Origin: Candidatus Zixiibacteriota bacterium
Lineage (GTDB): Bacteria > Zixibacteria > MSB-5A5 > GN15 > FEB-12
Reading direction: 5' to 3'
DNA: 6,164 bases
NCBI GenBank assembly: GCA_030591625.1
Contig: JAUVAR010000175.1
Span: 1 to 6,164, forward strand
A program made the translations under genes and the position numbers. The notes under the pieces were generated by a model that searched no databases, had not been told where the DNA came from, and was given only the letters and a program-made list of their open reading frames with translations. Shown one piece after another: positions 1 to 6,164 of this stretch. Numbering within the stretch: position 1 is the first letter of the stretch; every line of letters begins with the position of its first letter.

Positions 1-1877
1 ACAAACATCTGGTCGGCCTGTTCGACATGACAACGCAAATCCTGTTCACTATGTACAATTAACACAGGGGTCCTTACATTCTTGAAATATGTGATCGGAG
101 AGCATTTGTCGTAGTTCTCGCGGTTGTCCCACGGTGTTCCACCAAATTCACGTTCGATTTCCCAGCCTATATCGGATGAGCCAAAGAATGATTTCATGTC
201 ACAGATTGAACGTTGTGTGACCGCGGCAGCAAAACGATTGGTCTTACCGATGATCCAGTTGGTCATGTAACCACCATACGAGCCACCGGTAACACTAAGT
301 TTCTTGCTGTTGACGTATGGGAGGTTCTCCATGTAGTCGGTTGCTGCCATGCAGTCTTTATAGTCGAGATCACCCCATCCGCCGGTGATCGCGCTGCCCC
401 ATGTTTCGCCACGTCCCAAACCACCGCGCGGGTTGGTGTAGAAAACGACATAACCTTTGGCGGCGAAGTATTGCATTTCATGGAAGTATGAATAGGCGTA
501 TTGGGCAGAAGGTCCACCGTGAATATTTAAGATCGCCGGATATTTCTTCTTGGGATTAAAATCGGGTGGAGTAACGAGAAATCCCTGCACTTTGGTGCCA
601 TCGAAAGATGAGAACATAACGTCACGGGTTTTGCCTGCTTTGATCTCTTTCTTCAGGAACTGATTTAGTTTCGTATGTGTGATTGCTTTCTTTTCACCAC
701 CATATACGGCAGGTGCGGTTACAATCTCGCCCGGGTTTGAGATATCTGACCAGGCAGCTGCGACAGTCTTTGTTTTTGGAGCGAGCGAGAAGCCTTTAAT
801 ATGACATTTACCGCCAAAGATTCGGGTCGGTTTGCCACCTCGGGCTGGGACATAGAAAATCGATGTCGCTCCTGTATCGGAGGATGCAAAGTAGATTCGT
901 TTGTTATCTGAAGACCAGAATAGTGAAGGTTCGCCACCAAATGATGCGAGATCGCAAATTGAGGAATCGTAGGCCATCCGGTCAAATGTTGGCATTAAGT
1001 CTTTCGCTGCGGGACGTCCATTTACGCCGACTTTCCAAACATGATAGTTGGTTCCACCCCATGAATCATTCGGGTTGTCATGGCCGACGTAGGCGATGGT
1101 GTGACCATCGGGGGAGAAGGTTGGAGAGTCGATCGGTCCGGCCGGGGTTTTGATAAGTTTCTCTTTGCCACCTTTAAATGGGATAACAAAAAGGTCGAAC
1201 CTCATCGAGTCACGGTCTTCGTTGCGGGCACGATTAGAAGTGTAGGCGATAGAACGACCATCAGGAGAAATTGTTGGGCTCAGGTTGTCGCGGTTTCCTT
1301 TGGTCAGTTTGCGTAATTTTCTTGTAGCGAGCGGAAGAATATAAATTTGGAATTTATCTTGAGGGATAAATCCTAATTCATCAAGACGGAAAAACAGGCG
1401 TGTGATATGACGGTAAACAGGTGGCTCTTTTTTCTTGTCTTCGTCTTCAATGAAATGTGAGTCGTTGTAGCGCAGAGCAAAGTAAAGAGACTCGCCGTCG
1501 GGAGTCCACTGCATGCGGGAGATCGAACCATCGATCTCGATTATTTTTTCTTCGGAACCACCACTTGCAGCCATAATATAAATGCCGGTCTTTTTATCAC
1601 GAGAGGATACAAAGGCGAATCTGGAACCATCGGGTGACCAGACGGCCTGGCCGTCGCTATGGTCGCCAAAAGTGTATCGTGAAGTTTTACCCGAGGGGAG
1701 ATCAAGCATACAAAGATTGGTGAAATATTTGTTCTTGTCTTTGTCTATCCGTTCAACGGTGAAGGCGACTTTTGATTCCGATGAGTTAATTGAAACAGAG
1801 GTTGGAATTCTGAAATTAAATAGGTCTTCAGTTGTGATTTTGCGTTTTAATTTGGCTCGGGTAGCTTTTTTTGGCAT
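1..1877 (-). CDS. S9 family serine peptidase (acylaminoacyl-peptidase/S9C-like), C-terminus cut by window edge
   Basis: The reading frame is open from ATG 1877-1875 to the left edge, giving 625 residues without a stop. The N-terminus (MPKKATRAKLKRK...) has no signal peptide, so the enzyme is probably cytoplasmic. Residues about 30-400 form a beta-propeller with PD40/TolB-like repeats: WSPDGS at 80, WTPDGE at 124, SPDGRSIAY at 204, SPDGHTIAY at 255 and a degenerate WSSDNKRIYF at 321. The alpha/beta-hydrolase domain follows, with oxyanion-hole HGGP at 453-456, NPRGG, nucleophile motif GGSYGGYM (Ser533) and the acid in HSEQDLRC (Asp613). The Ser-Asp spacing of 80 fits the family. The catalytic His should lie about 30 residues past the edge, so perhaps 30-60 residues are missing. 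Such enzymes cleave short or N-acylated peptides, with the propeller restricting access. A GAGGA Shine-Dalgarno (1886-1882) sits 4 nt before the ATG. The family is clear; the exact substrate is not. Confidence 0.95.
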   Translation of the reverse strand, partial: MPKKATRAKLKRKITTEDLFNFRIPTSVSINSSESKVAFTVERIDKDKNKYFTNLCMLDLPSGKTSRYTFGDHSDGQAVWSPDGSRFAFVSSRDKKTGIYIMAASGGSEEKIIEIDGSISRMQWTPDGESLYFALRYNDSHFIEDEDKKKEPPVYRHITRLFFRLDELGFIPQDKFQIYILPLATRKLRKLTKGNRDNLSPTISPDGRSIAYTSNRARNEDRDSMRFDLFVIPFKGGKEKLIKTPAGPIDSPTFSPDGHTIAYVGHDNPNDSWGGTNYHVWKVGVNGRPAAKDLMPTFDRMAYDSSICDLASFGGEPSLFWSSDNKRIYFASSDTGATSIFYVPARGGKPTRIFGGKCHIKGFSLAPKTKTVAAAWSDISNPGEIVTAPAVYGGEKKAITHTKLNQFLKKEIKAGKTRDVMFSSFDGTKVQGFLVTPPDFNPKKKYPAILNIHGGPSAQYAYSYFHEMQYFAAKGYVVFYTNPRGGLGRGETWGSAITGGWGDLDYKDCMAATDYMENLPYVNSKKLSVTGGSYGGYMTNWIIGKTNRFAAAVTQRSICDMKSFFGSSDIGWEIEREFGGTPWDNRENYDKCSPITYFKNVRTPVLIVHSEQDLRCHVEQADQMF

Positions 1878-1919
1878 ATATTCCTCGCTTAGAGTATGTC
1901 AGATCATCTATATCTTCAG

Positions 1920-1948
1920 ATTTTACCGAAAATGGGGTGCTCAGACAA
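1920..1948 (-). promoter_or_regulatory. Probable sigma70-type promoter of the S9 peptidase gene
   Basis: On the minus strand, -35 TTGTCT (1948-1943) and -10 TAAAAT (1925-1920) are separated by exactly 17 nt. They match the consensus at 4/6 and 5/6 positions. Transcription would start near 1913, leaving a leader of about 35 nt that holds the GAGGA ribosome-binding site. The spacing and placement are good, but this is a consensus match by eye only. Confidence 0.45.
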
Positions 1949-1959
1949 GCGATTTGTTG

Positions 1960-2116
1960 AAATGGTCAGATCGAATCAGAGATACTGAATAAGAGACATT
2001 ATTGGTCGATTAAGACAAAAATAATTGATTTTGGGCAAAAAAATGACCATTTAGTGGGAGCAAATCTGATTTTAGTGTGTTACACCGCTTGAGATGCCAG
2101 AAGGTACCAAATGGTC
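1960..2116. repeat. Three copies of octamer AAATGGTC in the divergent intergenic region
   Basis: AAATGGTC occurs at 1960-1967 (plus), 2045-2052 (minus, read as GACCATTT) and 2109-2116 (plus), with a near match AAATGGGG at 1930-1937. The first copy lies 11 nt beyond the -35 of the proposed peptidase promoter. The third lies 12 nt before the proposed -35 of the E1 gene. A given octamer is expected about 0.01 times in 296 bp on both strands. The repetition is therefore suggestive of a regulator site, although the octamer was picked after the fact. The same gap also holds the 9-bp palindrome GTGTTACAC at 2077-2085. Confidence 0.4.
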
Positions 2117-2124
2117 TGAGGCAT
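2094..2124. repeat. Imperfect inverted repeat / possible hairpin upstream of the E1 gene
   Basis: ATGCCAGA (2094-2101) can pair with TCTG-AG-GCAT (2115-2124), giving 8 bp with a 2-nt bulge and a 13-nt loop that contains GGTACC. There is no following T-tract, so it is not a terminator. It could be an operator with dyad symmetry or, if transcription starts further upstream than proposed, a leader hairpin. It overlaps the third AAATGGTC copy. Support is weak. Confidence 0.25.
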
Positions 2125-2128
2125 TAAT

Positions 2129-2156
2129 TTGATAGAAATAATATATTTGATATAAG
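2129..2156 (+). promoter_or_regulatory. Weak candidate promoter of the E1 gene
   Basis: TTGATA (2129-2134) and TATAAG (2151-2156) are 16 nt apart and match the -35 and -10 consensus at 5/6 each. The drawback is position. A start near 2163 would fall within the Shine-Dalgarno sequence at 2160-2166 and remove most of it. The true start may use another AT-rich box in 2139-2148 (for example TAATAT or TATATT) without a good -35. Confidence 0.25.
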
Positions 2157-2159
2157 TCT

Positions 2160-2166
2160 GGGAGGA
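2160..2166 (+). promoter_or_regulatory. Ribosome-binding site fixing the GTG start of the E1 gene
   Basis: GGGAGGA lies 7 nt before GTG 2174-2176, which is ideal Shine-Dalgarno spacing. No in-frame ATG with comparable support is nearby: the first internal Met codons are at residues 41 and 45, inside the conserved E1 domain. This supports the GTG start. Confidence 0.8.
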
Positions 2167-2173
2167 TTACAAA

Positions 2174-4471
2174 GTGGAAGTAATAGCCTTAATCGACAAA
2201 ATTCGTAAACATGATGGTGATTTACCCAAAAAAGTAAAAGCCAACAAAGGACTCGAAGAATATGCCGGTAAAACACCTGATGAATTAAGAAATATGCTCA
2301 AGGTGATGCTGACTGCTCGACGGGTCGAACGTGAAGAAAAGCTCCTGTTGCGCAAAGGTTATAATCGATTCTTTATCGGTTGTGGCGGTAAGGAGTTGAT
2401 TGATGTAGCACTCGCTTCAAATCTTCGGAATAATGATCCATTCCTAGGATATTATCGTAACAAAGCTTTTGATATATTCAGAGGTTCGACACTTAAAGAT
2501 AAGATGCTTGAGGCGATTGGTGATCCAAAATCTCGCAACAAGGGACAACAGATTCCGGCACATCCAGGTTACCCGGATATGTCAATTATTCCGCAGGCCT
2601 CACCAACTGGTGGTCATGCGCTTGAAGCTGCTGGAATCGCTGAGGCTATTGGCCATCCGACCCCGATATCCCAAAATTCGGAACATCCGGGAGGATGTTG
2701 GCCAGAAGATGCTATTACACTTTGTGCGATTGGCGAAGGTTCTACTTCTGAATCTGAATTTGGTCGTGCAGTCTTCTATTCTGCGTTTTATAAAACGAAA
2801 TCGATTTTTGCTATTTACAATTGCGGTTGGGCTATCTCTGTTTCGGTTGAAGAACAATTTCCTGAGGGAGATCCAACGACACCATTTGAAGGCTATCAAC
2901 GATTTGGTTTGAAGATTATGCAGATCGATGGCACCGACGTAAAAGAGTCTCTTGCGAAAGCTAAAGAAGCTGAAGAATATGTCAGGTCCGGCAAAGGACC
3001 GGTCCTTATGAATATTCGTGTGACTCGTGAAGGTTCACACTCCGGTTCTGATGACCAGTCATTCTATATGGATCCGGTCGAGCAGGACTGGCACACTTAT
3101 AATGATTGTGTACTCAAAAGTTGTAATACATTTATCGATGATGGCATTATCACACCGGATGAAATTGGTCAGATGTGGGATGATATCGATAAGGAAGTTT
3201 CAATAGAATCGAAAATAGCGGTTGATGGGTTTGAACCAAAGACGAGTGATTTTATTGCTGATCTCGTTTATACGTATGATTTTGAAGAGTGTCAGAAAAC
3301 CTGGAAGAAATATCGTGATTCTACGGATGTGAAAGATCGTGCTGCCAAGTATAAAGAGTATCATGAAAAAGGATATTTCGCATCTCCTGAGATTCCTGAG
3401 AAGGTCGGTCCAATGACGATGCGTTTTGGTATTAACTATACGCTTTTTGATCTTTTTGGCATGACGACAGATATTATTACTTTCGGTGAAGATGTTGCAG
3501 ATTTCTCCGGTCATATGATTGAGGAGAAAGAAAAACAGGCCAAACTCAAAGGTAAGGGTGGGGTCTTTCTGTTAACAAAAAATCTTCAAAGGGAATTTGG
3601 AAACGATCGAAGTTTCAATTCACCGCTTGATGAAGCAGGTATTCTTGCTCGTGCTGCCGGACATATTTATCAGGGAAGACGGCCAATGCCGGAAATACAA
3701 TTCCTTGATTATATGTCGCCGGCGTATCAGGTGCTCAAGGATAGGATTTGTACAACTTACCAGAGATCAGGCGGTCTTTACAAGATGCCTATGACGATCC
3801 GTACAACTTATGGCGGTTACAAACAGGGTGCGGGTGCATTCTGGCATTCTGAAGGTAATTTAGGAACCTGGATGAATATTCCGTCGCTGTTAATAGCTGT
3901 GCCATCGAACGCCTACGATGCGGCCGGACTTTTGAAAACTGCCTGGGCGTGTGATGATCCTGTCTTGTTCTGTGAATCGGTGGCGTTGTATAATCGTCGT
4001 GATTGGGAAGGTGTGCCGATAGAAACCAATCTTCCTGATATAGATGAGTTGATTCCGTTTGGAAAGGCTCGTGTCTATAACGAAGAGAACAATGATGTCG
4101 GCATCATTACTTTTGGTGCAACTGTGCATATGGCTCGCAAGGCTGCTGAGTTGGTTGCCGAAAAAGGAATCGGTGTAAGGATTGTCGATCTACGGACAGT
4201 TAAGCCGATTGATGAAGAAGCAATTATCCAGACTGCCAAAGATTGCGGTAAGGTTATCGTGATTACCGAAGAAAGATTCGCTGGTGGATCGGCCGCTACT
4301 ATCGCCTCGATTATCACCGGTGGTGATGGACTGTTCCATCTTGAGGCTCCGGTTAAACTTGTTACTGCTATCGATGCGCGTGTTGCGTACGGAGTCGATG
4401 GTGATAATGCTTGTTTGCCGACCGTTGATAAAATAGTAACAGCTATCGACGAAATTCACAGCAATTACTAA
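2174..4471 (+). CDS. Single-chain 2-oxoacid dehydrogenase E1 (fused alpha-beta, thiamine-diphosphate dependent)
   Basis: The 765-aa protein joins an E1-alpha half (residues about 36-310) to an E1-beta half (about 405-760) through a helical linker. E1 decarboxylates a 2-oxoacid (pyruvate or branched-chain) on thiamine diphosphate and passes the acyl group to lipoyl-E2. Visible in the alpha half are YYRNKAF (Arg95), GQQIPAH (His130), the cofactor motif start GEG (187-189) and a phosphorylation-loop-like SHSGSDD (288-294). In the beta half, GED (438-440), SPLDEAGI (Glu487, cofactor activation), YGGY and FWHSE (His558, catalytic) lie in the pyrimidine domain. A transketolase C-terminal domain starts near 640. 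Two oddities stand out. Cys217 replaces the usual Mg-ligand Asn (YNCGWAIS against NNGYAIS), and Asn96 replaces the common Asp after YYR. No E2 or E3 gene is adjacent, so the substrate is open. The start is GTG behind a strong ribosome-binding site, and a terminator follows. The fold is certain; activity is likely but not proven. Confidence 0.93.
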   Translation: MEVIALIDKIRKHDGDLPKKVKANKGLEEYAGKTPDELRNMLKVMLTARRVEREEKLLLRKGYNRFFIGCGGKELIDVALASNLRNNDPFLGYYRNKAFDIFRGSTLKDKMLEAIGDPKSRNKGQQIPAHPGYPDMSIIPQASPTGGHALEAAGIAEAIGHPTPISQNSEHPGGCWPEDAITLCAIGEGSTSESEFGRAVFYSAFYKTKSIFAIYNCGWAISVSVEEQFPEGDPTTPFEGYQRFGLKIMQIDGTDVKESLAKAKEAEEYVRSGKGPVLMNIRVTREGSHSGSDDQSFYMDPVEQDWHTYNDCVLKSCNTFIDDGIITPDEIGQMWDDIDKEVSIESKIAVDGFEPKTSDFIADLVYTYDFEECQKTWKKYRDSTDVKDRAAKYKEYHEKGYFASPEIPEKVGPMTMRFGINYTLFDLFGMTTDIITFGEDVADFSGHMIEEKEKQAKLKGKGGVFLLTKNLQREFGNDRSFNSPLDEAGILARAAGHIYQGRRPMPEIQFLDYMSPAYQVLKDRICTTYQRSGGLYKMPMTIRTTYGGYKQGAGAFWHSEGNLGTWMNIPSLLIAVPSNAYDAAGLLKTAWACDDPVLFCESVALYNRRDWEGVPIETNLPDIDELIPFGKARVYNEENNDVGIITFGATVHMARKAAELVAEKGIGVRIVDLRTVKPIDEEAIIQTAKDCGKVIVITEERFAGGSAATIASIITGGDGLFHLEAPVKLVTAIDARVAYGVDGDNACLPTVDKIVTAIDEIHSNY

Positions 4472-4493
4472 AACGCTTGATATCTATATACTT

Positions 4494-4526
4494 AGCCGCT
4501 CGATTTTGATTCGGGCGGCTTTTTTT
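4494..4526 (+). terminator. Rho-independent terminator of the E1 gene
   Basis: AGCCGCTCGA (4494-4503) pairs with TCGGGCGGCT (4511-4520) in a 10-bp GC-rich stem with one T-G wobble. The loop is 7 nt (TTTTGAT), and a run of seven T ends at 4526. It starts 22 nt after the E1 stop codon, so the E1 transcript most likely ends here, separate from the lipoprotein gene. Confidence 0.9.
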
Positions 4527-4538
4527 GTGCACACAGCT

Positions 4539-4556
4539 CTTATCAATTGTTATAAG
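4539..4556. repeat. Small imperfect dyad in the lipoprotein upstream region
   Basis: CTTAT (4539-4543) and ATAAG (4552-4556) flank CAATTGTT, giving an 18-bp dyad with two mismatched pairs. It lies upstream of the candidate promoter of the lipoprotein gene and could be a regulator site. Such short AT-rich dyads also arise by chance. Confidence 0.15.
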
Positions 4557-4571
4557 AAAAACATTGAAAAA

Positions 4572-4602
4572 TTGAGAAAATTTGTTAGCTTTAAAATACT
4601 AA
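4572..4602 (+). promoter_or_regulatory. Low-confidence promoter region of the lipoprotein gene
   Basis: TTGAGA (4572-4577) is followed by TAAAAT (4592-4597, 14-nt spacing, too short) and TACTAA (4597-4602, 19-nt spacing, long). Neither pair is ideal. A promoter is nonetheless needed here because the preceding transcript ends at the terminator at 4494-4526. The leader would be about 60 nt. Confidence 0.25.
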
Positions 4603-4626
4603 TAGCAAACTACCTGCTGGGATACG

Positions 4627-4640
4627 GCTGATTGCTGATT
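4627..4640 (+). repeat. Tandem 7-bp repeat (GCTGATT twice) in the lipoprotein leader
   Basis: GCTGATT at 4627-4633 is immediately repeated at 4634-4640, 15 nt before the ribosome-binding site. The copies are exact. It may simply be a small duplication; no function is evident. Confidence 0.5.
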
Positions 4641-4655
4641 TATCTAATTCTTATC

Positions 4656-4661
4656 AGGAGG
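4656..4661 (+). promoter_or_regulatory. Consensus Shine-Dalgarno of the lipoprotein gene
   Basis: AGGAGG is a perfect match to the anti-Shine-Dalgarno consensus and lies 7 nt before ATG 4669-4671. It sets the start at a Met that immediately begins a lipoprotein signal peptide, so two independent signals agree. Confidence 0.85.
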
Positions 4662-4668
4662 ACGAGAT

Positions 4669-5685
4669 ATGAAAAATCTAATTATTGTTCTATTTGTTCT
4701 TATTGCCGGTGTTATGTTCGGGTGCAGCAATAAGACCGAGGCACCTACTGAAGTCACAGATAACGATAATGTCACAATTTTAGAATTTGAGCTGCCAGAT
4801 TACTTGAGAGATCTTGATCCTGTTCTTGAACCGGGGACACCGGGCTCGATGGTTTTGTATGATTCGCTCTATGATGTATATTCGGTTCGCATCGTCTGGG
4901 GCAATATTGGCCAGAACGACAATGCTGTTGATCGTCTGACCGACTGGTCGGGTAAGTTGTGGATCAACGGAGAAGCTTTGGTGGTTGTCCATGAGACGAT
5001 TCTCTTTGAAAAAGATCAAGACAAGTTAATTCCGAGTGATTCTCATCATTCAATTGGATGGATATCGAAAACTTCTAATGGTGTTGATGGCCTCGATCTG
5101 AGAATCTTTCTCCGTACGGATATAGTTTATATTATGGCACCGATGCTCATGATGGAAACAGGACCGTTCTCCCACAAATTCGATTTTGGTGCCTTGGCTG
5201 ATATGGACTCTGTGTATCGAGTTGATGATCATAATTCTGTTGCAGTAACATCTAAATTAATGAGACCAGATGATGAGCCTAACGGTCATACTTTTGGAAT
5301 GTGGCAATTCAAGGATCGTTCTCGTGGTGAATTCAAAGGTATGATGCTTGACAATCGGGGCTTGTTCTTTGGTCATTTCGGTGGACGCTTCTTCATAGTC
5401 AAGACTGACGACCGTGTTTCGCACAGACGTTTCGAAGGCGAGTGGAAAGGTCGGCGCGACGGTCTTGGTGGCAAGATGCATGGTTCATGGAAATTCAATT
5501 CAAATACTGATATAAGACCAACCAATTCTCTTGGTGGATTCCGTGGTCAGATTACAAACATGGAAGGTAGTCGGGTTGGAAGTATTGGTGCAGAATTCCA
5601 TCGCATCAACAGATACAATGATCAGTTGACGTTTGGTTTCAAAGGAAGATGGGAATTCAATGACGGTGAGACCGACAGGCATTAG
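4669..5685 (+). CDS. Secreted lipoprotein of unrecognised family with C-terminal Gly/aromatic repeats
   Basis: The 338-aa product starts with a lipoprotein signal peptide: MKN, a hydrophobic stretch at 4-17, then VMFGC with Cys19 as the lipidated residue. Met at -3 and Phe at -2 make this lipobox slightly atypical. Ser at +2 suggests outer-membrane delivery. Residues 20-60 are acidic and Pro-rich, like a linker. Residues about 70-200 look beta-rich and contain DWSGKLWING (92-101), FEKDQDK and SIGWISKTSNGVDGLDLRI. Residues 220-330 hold about four units built on G-x-[FW]-[KR]-G, followed in the first three by a further Gly spacing and a closing Phe: GEFKG 220, GEWKG 257, GGFRG 289, FGFKG 322. 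This suggests stacked beta-hairpins. I do not recognise a named domain or catalytic motif. It appears monocistronic, with a terminator before it and a convergent gene after it. A surface or periplasmic structural or binding role is inference. Confidence 0.88.
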   Translation: MKNLIIVLFVLIAGVMFGCSNKTEAPTEVTDNDNVTILEFELPDYLRDLDPVLEPGTPGSMVLYDSLYDVYSVRIVWGNIGQNDNAVDRLTDWSGKLWINGEALVVVHETILFEKDQDKLIPSDSHHSIGWISKTSNGVDGLDLRIFLRTDIVYIMAPMLMMETGPFSHKFDFGALADMDSVYRVDDHNSVAVTSKLMRPDDEPNGHTFGMWQFKDRSRGEFKGMMLDNRGLFFGHFGGRFFIVKTDDRVSHRRFEGEWKGRRDGLGGKMHGSWKFNSNTDIRPTNSLGGFRGQITNMEGSRVGSIGAEFHRINRYNDQLTFGFKGRWEFNDGETDRH

Positions 5686-5687
5686 AA

Positions 5688-6164
5688 CTATTGTTTAGTC
5701 CGAATGATTAACGATTTAATATTCGTTCGTTCGGTTTGACCCAGTAGAACAAAATAAGCGGCTGTTGCAACTATCAAAGTTGTGGCAGCCGTTCCTGTTA
5801 TGAACAGGGTCCAGCTGGTGGGGGATAAGTTCTGTGAAATCAAATAAGCTGTCGGTAACGAAATTAGTAGCGATTTGCCTGCTGAGTTCAGACAGGCGAA
5901 TGCTATCGTGCGAAGTTGAATCGTGAGGGTACGGGCGATTAACATTGGATATATCGTGCTATACAGAAGCAACTGCGGTATAGTCGTGGCAATAGCCATG
6001 CCGGTTACACCATACTTCGGGACAAGATAGATTGCCAGAATGATTCTTAAGATGACTTCAAGGGCCAGTACCTTGAGCAAGTGTGAGTGGCGGTCAGTTC
6101 CAAATAGTATTGCGTTGCCAAGGATCTGCGGAAGAAAAACAGCAGTTCCGATAACGAGTATGAT
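5688..6164 (-). CDS. Polysaccharide / lipid-linked oligosaccharide flippase (MOP superfamily, Wzx/MATE-like), C-terminal part only
   Basis: The frame is open from the right edge to the TAG at 5690-5688, giving 158 residues. A TTG at 6080-6078 is an internal Leu codon and not the start, since conserved family sequence continues upstream to the edge. The protein is very hydrophobic, with about five membrane segments at fragment residues roughly 1-20, 29-49, 53-73, 92-106 and 112-140, and a basic tail ending in RTKQ. The stretch NAILFGTDRHSHLL, then LEVILRIILAIYLVPKYGV and TGMAIATTIPQLL, is typical of the C-terminal half of polysaccharide biosynthesis flippases. These proteins move undecaprenyl- or other lipid-linked sugars across the inner membrane. 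The sugar substrate cannot be inferred. A neighbouring glycosyltransferase or export cluster probably lies beyond the edge. The gene converges on the lipoprotein gene with 2 bp between stops. Confidence 0.85.
   Translation of the reverse strand: MILVIGTAVFLPQILGNAILFGTDRHSHLLKVLALEVILRIILAIYLVPKYGVTGMAIATTIPQLLLYSTIYPMLIARTLTIQLRTIAFACLNSAGKSLLISLPTAYLISQNLSPTSWTLFITGTAATTLIVATAAYFVLLGQTERTNIKSLIIRTKQ
5757..5793 (+). other. Long hairpin on the plus-strand transcript beyond the lipoprotein gene
   Basis: Positions 5757-5772 can pair with 5778-5793 around a 5-nt loop (ATCAA), giving 16 bp of which four are G-U wobbles when read as plus-strand RNA. On the minus strand those wobbles become A-C mismatches, so the full stem forms only in read-through transcripts of the lipoprotein gene. 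It lies 72 nt past that stop, inside the flippase gene, and has no T-tract. It could define the lipoprotein mRNA 3' end or be coincidental. Confidence 0.25.

Noticed and set aside
1582..1992. 136-codon plus-strand open frame opposite the peptidase N-terminus
   Set aside because: It lies antisense to the strongly supported S9 peptidase gene, lacks a recognisable protein pattern and ribosome-binding site, and runs through the peptidase promoter. It is a shadow frame.
2142..2149. TATATTTG, matching the Bacteroidota -7 consensus TAnnTTTG
   Set aside because: No -33 TTTG lies at the required distance (the nearest, 2128-2131, is only 10 nt away), and the other promoter candidates here look sigma70-like, so it is probably chance in AT-rich DNA.
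2994..3007. Perfect 14-bp palindrome AAGGACCGGTCCTT
   Set aside because: It is inside the E1 coding sequence (GKGPVLM), and about 0.4 palindromes of this length are expected by chance in a window of this size.
4604..4655. Possible riboswitch (cyclic-di-GMP GEMM-like) in the lipoprotein leader, suggested by AGCAAAC and TGGGATACGG
   Set aside because: The conserved paired helices and tetraloop/receptor of GEMM are not present. Only a 5-bp AGCAA/TTGCT pairing can be drawn, and the leader is too short for the full element.
5700..5734. Possible bidirectional terminator, CCGAA...TTCGG with inner AACGA/TCGTT
   Set aside because: The two 5-bp helices are separated by an asymmetric internal loop, the stem is AT-rich, and only three T follow. 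It also encodes the flippase C-terminus.
6078..6080. TTG as a start codon for a 130-aa membrane protein
   Set aside because: The same frame stays open to the right edge and encodes further conserved flippase sequence (GNAILFGTDRHSH), so this is an internal Leu codon of a truncated longer gene.

Overview
The window comes from a bacterium whose phylum cannot be fixed from sequence alone. Base composition is moderately AT-rich and looks even across the genes. Shine-Dalgarno sequences are strong and one gene starts with GTG. The genes are a cytoplasmic S9C peptidase, a single-chain alpha-beta 2-oxoacid dehydrogenase E1, a secreted lipoprotein with glycine/aromatic repeats, and an MOP-type flippase. 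This mix recalls Bacteroidota-like and candidate-phylum relatives (FCB group, for example Zixibacteria-type genomes), but that placement is a low-confidence impression. There are no RNA genes, CRISPR arrays, insertion sequences or phage genes.

Layout: (1) 1-1877, minus strand: an S9 (acylaminoacyl-peptidase-like) serine peptidase. Its C-terminal end, including the expected catalytic His, lies beyond the left edge. (2) 1878-2173: a divergent intergenic region of 296 bp with a good promoter for the peptidase, a weaker one for the E1 gene, an imperfect hairpin, and three copies of the octamer AAATGGTC. (3) 2174-4471, plus strand: the fused E1 alpha-beta enzyme (765 aa), followed by a clear rho-independent terminator at 4494-4526. 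(4) 4472-4668: leader and promoter region of the next gene. (5) 4669-5685, plus strand: a 338-aa lipoprotein of unrecognised family. (6) 5688-6164, minus strand: the C-terminal 158 residues of a polysaccharide or lipid-linked oligosaccharide flippase. It converges on the lipoprotein gene with only 2 bp between the stop codons.

The genes do not form one operon. The peptidase and E1 gene diverge, the E1 transcript ends at its own terminator, the lipoprotein appears to be monocistronic, and the flippase belongs to a unit entering from the right. I see no coordinated multi-gene system. The most notable points are the E1 active site, where Cys occupies the position of the usual Mg-coordinating Asn in the thiamine-diphosphate motif; the repeated octamer between the divergent genes; and the repeat architecture of the lipoprotein.
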